Shown: positions 60,399 to 64,000 of the stretch, in pieces
Numbering within the stretch: the stretch's first letter is position 1
How the letters are laid out: each line of letters starts with the position of its first letter
Assembly: GCF_014845095.1 (NCBI RefSeq)
Contig: NZ_NKUG01000086.1
Coordinates: forward strand, 1-64,000
Reading direction: 5' to 3'
DNA length: 64,000 bases
DNA from: Methylobacterium bullatum
Lineage (GTDB): Bacteria; Pseudomonadota; Alphaproteobacteria; Rhizobiales; Beijerinckiaceae
Made by a program: the position numbers and the translations under genes
The notes under the pieces: model-generated
What the model was told of the DNA's origin: nothing
The model's input: only the letters and a program-made list of their open reading frames with translations
Database searches by the model: none

Positions 60399-61292
60399 AT
60401 GAAGCGGGCCGACCTTCCAGCGCTGTCGATTTTCGCTACGGTTGCCAGGCATGGCAGCTTCCGGGGAGCCGCTCGTGCGGAGGGGATATCGGTCTCGGCG
60501 ATCAGCCACGCGGTTCGCGGGTTGGAAGAGAGCCTCGGCTTTCGGCTGTTGGACCGCACGACCCGCAGCGTCGCTCCGACGCAAGCCGGTCGCCGTCTTC
60601 TCGAAGGCTTGGCCCCGGCGCTCGCCTCGATCGCCGACGCCGTGGAAGTCGCGGGTGAAACCGGCCATCAATTGACGGGCACGATCCGGCTGTCGGTGCC
60701 ACGCTCTGCGGCCGAACTCGTTCTGTTGCCGCTGGTGCTCGCCTTCACACGTCACCATCCCGGCGCGGCGGTGGACATGCTGGTCGAGGACGGGCTGACC
60801 GACATCGTTGCCGGAGGCTTCGACGCCGGCGTGCGGTTCGGCGAGAGTCTTGAGCAGGATATGATCGCTGTCCCGATCGGTCCTCGTCAGCGCGCGGCGG
60901 TGGTGGGGTCGTCCGCCTATTTCAAAACGCATCCGATCCCGACGACACCGAACGATCTGGCCGATCATGTCGGTATCCGTCGGCGCTTTGCGGGCGGGGC
61001 TTTGTATACCTGGGAGTTCGAGAAGAACGGCGCGACGATGGCGGTCGCGATGCAGGGGCCGATCACGTTGAACGATGACGGATTGATCGTCGATGCGGCC
61101 TTGGCGGGTGCGGGCCTCGCTTACGTGTTCGAAGGACAGGTGCTGGCCAACATCAAGTCCGGAGCGTTGGTGCGCGTGTTGGAGGACTGGTGCGATCTCT
61201 TCTCCGGCTTCTTTCTCTACTATCCCAGCCGCAAGCTGATGCGGCCCGTGATGCGAGCCTTCATCGATTGCATCCGTAATTCACCTCGGTGA
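60399..61292 (+). CDS. LysR-family transcriptional regulator
   Basis: The 297-residue protein has the N-terminal LysR helix-turn-helix (LPALSIFATVARHGSFRGAARAEGISVSAISHAVRGLEESLGFRLLDRTTRSVAPTQAG, 4-62) and a periplasmic-binding-like effector domain (GTIRLSVPRSAAELVLLPLVLAF to the end). ATG 60399 is used; the frame is open from 60300, but that part is the intergenic promoter. It is divergent from an aldo/keto reductase, which is likely its target. Confidence 0.92.
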   Translation: MKRADLPALSIFATVARHGSFRGAARAEGISVSAISHAVRGLEESLGFRLLDRTTRSVAPTQAGRRLLEGLAPALASIADAVEVAGETGHQLTGTIRLSVPRSAAELVLLPLVLAFTRHHPGAAVDMLVEDGLTDIVAGGFDAGVRFGESLEQDMIAVPIGPRQRAAVVGSSAYFKTHPIPTTPNDLADHVGIRRRFAGGALYTWEFEKNGATMAVAMQGPITLNDDGLIVDAALAGAGLAYVFEGQVLANIKSGALVRVLEDWCDLFSGFFLYYPSRKLMRPVMRAFIDCIRNSPR

Positions 61293-61559
61293 CGGGGAGT
61301 ACGCCGGCCGGCCATCGGTGGCTCTTGCGTACCCATCGCGCGCAACACCGCGCCACGGCGGAGAGTCGACACGGCAGGCCGACGGCGAAGTCAGAGAACT
61401 GAGGCCCGCTCCTCAGCCGCAATTTCCGTTTATGAGCCTTGTGTCCGGCCTGCCGGCGATGGACCTTGCATCCATCGCGGTCTGGCCCAATTGCGTCCCG
61501 TCTTCCGGATCGTCCGGCAGTCGCCGCGGCTTTCGATGGTCGGGAGAGACCGTGTCCTG

Positions 61560-62630
61560 ATGCCTGCCATGCCCGCATCCGTAGAAACGGCTTCGGCCCT
61601 CATCGCCATCGTCTGCGCCTCCGCGCCCGTCCATCTCGTCCTGAATCTCCGAAGCCTCGATTGCGCCATCCGGCTCGTCACCGGGGCGAAGGCCGCCGCG
61701 AGCGACGAGCTGTTTCACCCGGCCGATCTCATCATCGTGATGCACGATCCCCATAGCGGGATCGATGGTCCGACCGTGATCCGGGACCTGCGCGGTCACG
61801 ATGGACATGCCCGCACGGCGGTCCTGTTGCTCGGGGCCTCCTCCGCCCTGCGGCGGTCGGGGATCGAGGCCGGTGCCACCGACGTGATGACCGGTCCCAT
61901 CGATCCCCTCGATCTGCAGATCCGCGTCTGCAACCTGCTCGAACTCGCCCTGGCGCGTCAGGTCCTCCACCGGCAATCGGTCGCGATGTGCCGCGACGTG
62001 GACCGGGCGGGCGCCGAGGCGGCCTCGCGGGAGCGGGAGATCATCCGCCGCCTGATGCTGGCCGCCGAGTTCCGCGACGATCAGGCGGGGGATCACCTCA
62101 CGCGGGTCGCCGGCTGCGCCATCGCCATCGCCGAAGGGCTCGGCCTGTCGGAGGGGGATGCGAACGACATCGCCCTGGCCTCGACGATGCACGACATCGG
62201 CAAGATCAGCATCCCCGACAGCATCCTCATGAAGCCGGGGCCTCTCAGCGACAGCGAGCGCGAGGAGATGAAGCACCACGCGATCCGCGGCTACCGCATG
62301 CTCTACGACAGCCCCTCGCACCTCCTGCAGCTCGCCTCCGACATCGCCCTGACCCATCACGAGCGCTGGGATGGCGGCGGCTATCCGCAGGGATTGAGCA
62401 CGACGCAGATCCCGCTCGCGGGCCGCATCGTCGCCGTCGCCGACGTGTTCGACGCCCTGATCTCCGAGCGGGTCTATAAGAAGGCCTGGACCCCGGAGGC
62501 CGCGCGCCGGCATCTCGAAGAGCATGCCGGCACCCATTTCGACCCGGATTGCGTGGCCGCCTTCGTGGCCCGCTGGGACGACATCCTCGGGCTGGTGGAA
62601 AGCAACCCGCCGGAATCCGCCACCGTGTGA
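61560..62630 (+). CDS. HD-GYP cyclic-di-GMP phosphodiesterase with degenerate receiver domain
   Basis: The 356-residue protein has an N-terminal receiver-like domain (about 10-130) and a C-terminal HD-GYP domain (about 155-345). The latter has HDIGK (211-215), RGYRML, and HHERWDGGGYPQG (266-278), so the GYP motif is intact. The receiver lacks the usual phospho-acceptor aspartate at the end of strand 3 (LIIVMHDPHSG) and the conserved lysine (MTGPIDPLD where KP is expected). It may therefore be unphosphorylated and serve as a dimer or protein-binding module. ATG 61560 is chosen from domain start; the frame opens 23 residues earlier. Confidence 0.85.
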   Translation: MPAMPASVETASALIAIVCASAPVHLVLNLRSLDCAIRLVTGAKAAASDELFHPADLIIVMHDPHSGIDGPTVIRDLRGHDGHARTAVLLLGASSALRRSGIEAGATDVMTGPIDPLDLQIRVCNLLELALARQVLHRQSVAMCRDVDRAGAEAASREREIIRRLMLAAEFRDDQAGDHLTRVAGCAIAIAEGLGLSEGDANDIALASTMHDIGKISIPDSILMKPGPLSDSEREEMKHHAIRGYRMLYDSPSHLLQLASDIALTHHERWDGGGYPQGLSTTQIPLAGRIVAVADVFDALISERVYKKAWTPEAARRHLEEHAGTHFDPDCVAAFVARWDDILGLVESNPPESATV

Positions 62631-62643
62631 GCCGCCTGGAGGC

Positions 62644-63471
62644 TCAGGCGTCGGCGACGCCGGCCTCGTCCTGTGCCTGGAGCACGTCCGGCCGGGGCAT
62701 CGAGATGATGTTGTAGCCGGAATCGACGAAATGGACCTCGCCGGTGACGCCGCCGGACAGGTCCGAGAGCAGATAGACGGCCGACCCTCCGACCTCTTCC
62801 AGCGTTACCGTGCGCCGCAGGGGGGCGTGGGCGCGCTGGTGATTGAACATCAGGCGCGCATCGGCGATGCCGGCGCCGGCCAGGGTCCGCATCGGGCCCG
62901 CCGAGAGGGCGTTGACGCGGATCCCCTCCGGGCCGAGATCGCCGGCGAGATAGCGCACGGACGCCTCCAGTGCGGCCTTGGCGACGCCCATGACGTTGTA
63001 GTTCGGCATGATCCGGGTCGAGCCGCCATAGGTGAGCGTCAGCATCGAACCGCCACGTCGCATGCGCTTGGCCGCCCGCTGCGCGATCTCCGTGAAGGAG
63101 AAGCACGAGATCACCATGGTCCGCGAGAAGTTCTCGCGGCTGGTCACGTCGACATAGCGCCCCTTGAGCTGCGCCTTGTCCGAGAAGCCGATGGCGTGGA
63201 CGACGAAATCGATCCCGTCGGTGAAGCGCTCGTCGAGGGCGGCGAACAGCGCGTCCACGCTGGCGATGTCCTCCACGTCGCAGGGGATGACGATGTCGGA
63301 GCCGAGGGAGGCGGCGAGCGGCTTGACGCGTCGCCCGAGGGCGTCCCCCTGATAGGTGAACGCGAGTTCCGCGCCGTGGTCATGCAGGGACTTGGCGATG
63401 CCCCAGGCGATGGAATGATCGTTGGCGACCCCAAGAATCAGGCCGCGCTTGCCTGCCATCAAACCCGTCAT
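62644..63471 (-). CDS. fabI: Enoyl-ACP reductase
   Basis: The 275-residue NADH-dependent enzyme completes each round of fatty-acid elongation. It has the SDR-like cofactor site in KRGLILGVANDHSIAWGIAK, DVEDIASVDALFAAL, the FVVHAIGFSDK segment, the active-site Tyr-x6-Lys (YNVMGVAKAALEASVRYLA) and IRVNALSAGPMRTLAGAGI. The start MTGLMAGKRG at 63471 is chosen. The partial beta-ketoacyl-ACP synthase lies upstream on the same strand, in keeping with a fabA-fabB-fabI operon of alphaproteobacteria. Confidence 0.95.
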   Translation of the reverse strand: MTGLMAGKRGLILGVANDHSIAWGIAKSLHDHGAELAFTYQGDALGRRVKPLAASLGSDIVIPCDVEDIASVDALFAALDERFTDGIDFVVHAIGFSDKAQLKGRYVDVTSRENFSRTMVISCFSFTEIAQRAAKRMRRGGSMLTLTYGGSTRIMPNYNVMGVAKAALEASVRYLAGDLGPEGIRVNALSAGPMRTLAGAGIADARLMFNHQRAHAPLRRTVTLEEVGGSAVYLLSDLSGGVTGEVHFVDSGYNIISMPRPDVLQAQDEAGVADA

Positions 63472-63623
63472 ACGTGTCCCCGCATCCATCACGCCGAAGT
63501 GTCAGACAGTTCCGGCCATTGCGAGGACGCTTAGCGCGTGCATCGACGAACTGTCCAATCCGGCATCGAACGGATGAGCGGGCAACCGTTCAGGTGGGGC
63601 CCGCTCAGAGAGACAAGTGGCGA

Positions 63624-63746
63624 TCAAAAATAGCCGCGCGTCTCGTCCAGGGCCGTATCGACGAGCGCCTGTTTGGCCCGGATGCAGGCTGTGGCCACGA
63701 TACCGAGGCCTGCGAGAGTGCTCAGGGAAATCAGGATCATCACCAT
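63624..63746 (-). CDS. Possible 40-residue membrane protein
   Basis: The frame encodes a 40-residue peptide beginning MVMILISLSTLAGLGIVATA, a single hydrophobic helix, then CIRAKQALVDTALDETRGYF, a hydrophilic tail. It lies between fabB and fabI on the same strand. The ribosome site is weak, and the frame may be spurious, but it is the best candidate in the 385-base gap 63472-63856, which otherwise shows nothing. Confidence 0.35.
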   Translation of the reverse strand: MVMILISLSTLAGLGIVATACIRAKQALVDTALDETRGYF

Positions 63747-63856
63747 CGTGGACTTTCGGCTTCATTCTGGAAACGCGATGTCGAATCCGCGGTTCCGCAA
63801 AAAGAAGCCGGCGTCACGCCAGCAAAGCCGAAGTCGATCTCCGAAAGCTTGGCCGT

Positions 63857-64000
63857 TCAGGCGTCGATATTCTTGAGGACGAGGGTGGAATTGGTTCCGC
63901 CGAAGCCGAAGGAATTCGACACGACATGGCCGAGTTGGACGTTGTCGCGGCGCTGCCGGAGGATCGGCATGTCGGCGAAGGCCGGATCGATCTCGTCGAT
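63857..64000 (-). CDS. fabB: Beta-ketoacyl-ACP synthase I, 3' end only
   Basis: The last 47 codons lie in the window and run off its right edge. They encode the C-terminus [20 protein letters not shown], ending KNIDA, with the family-typical NSFGFGGTN motif near the active site of KAS enzymes. The gene position upstream of fabI supports FabB rather than FabF. The 5' part is not in the window. Confidence 0.85.
   Translation of the reverse strand: MDEIDPAFADMPILRQRRDNVQLGHVVSNSFGFGGTNSTLVLKNIDA

Overview
The window is GC-rich, densely coded DNA from an alphaproteobacterium, most likely Methylobacterium or a close relative (inference). Pointers are the gene set itself (bacterial transglutaminase-like cysteine proteinase, GCG_CRPN secreted protein, DUF3775, DUF429, FabB/FabI order), a stress promoter of the Rhizobiales EcfG type (GGAAC-N16-CGTT at 49766-49790), and several families of imperfect palindromic intergenic repeats. 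No rRNA, tRNA, integrase, insertion sequence or CRISPR array was recognised. A few AT-rich patches stand out (16320-16480, 17960-18070, 43790-43915, 57300-57430).

Layout. 0.2-8 kb: a membrane spermidine-synthase-like protein, a TAXI-type binding protein, RecX, and a DNA-metabolism pair (radical SAM protein plus a DUF4130-UdgX fusion). 8-10.4 kb: a decayed iron-uptake unit on the minus strand, with only the 3' third of a TonB-dependent receptor left upstream of an intact PepSY membrane protein and a 61-residue membrane protein. 10.7-13.7 kb: a translationally coupled ECF sigma, anti-sigma, catalase-like peroxidase, cytochrome b561 operon. 14-18 kb: a beta-helix protein made of two near-identical ~308-residue halves, and an AT-richer acyltransferase. 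18-23 kb: a spore-photoproduct-lyase relative, a frameshifted MHYT-PAS-GGDEF-EAL gene and a small secreted repeat protein. 23.5-27.3 kb: MFS permease, FhuF-like reductase and ABC exporter, all overlapping, likely a siderophore-iron unit.

27.6-37.8 kb: methionine aminopeptidase, then a group that reads as C2/glyoxylate metabolism (CaiB-type CoA transferase, ACS-family transporter, class V aminotransferase, GntR/FCD regulator, threonine aldolase, FAD/Fe-S glycolate or D-lactate dehydrogenase). 38.7-40.1 kb: a split YeeE/YedE sulfur transporter and a free-standing SecD P1-head-like secreted protein. 40.2-45.1 kb: the most notable system, an encapsulin operon with a 63-residue protein, serine O-acetyltransferase, a Family 2B-type shell carrying a nucleotide-binding-like insert, and a cysteine desulfurase cargo with a long disordered leader. 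Three evenly spaced direct repeats lie in the AT-rich leader of the shell gene.

45.5-53 kb: a periplasmic molybdopterin reductase with its cytochrome b, two tandem paralogous periplasmic proteins, a universal stress protein, a DUF4142 protein split by a glycine-zipper insert and driven by the EcfG-type promoter, carbonic anhydrase, Nudix, DUF429 and DUF3775 proteins. 53.6-64 kb: transglutaminase-like proteinase, a GAF-PAS-GGDEF-EAL protein, a coupled CoA-ester lyase/dUTPase pair, a divergent aldo/keto reductase-LysR pair, an HD-GYP protein, FabI and the 3' end of FabB cut by the window edge.

Start codons were chosen from domain starts, Shine-Dalgarno sequences and overlaps, and many are shorter than the longest open frame. 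No similarity search was possible, so family names rest on motif recognition.
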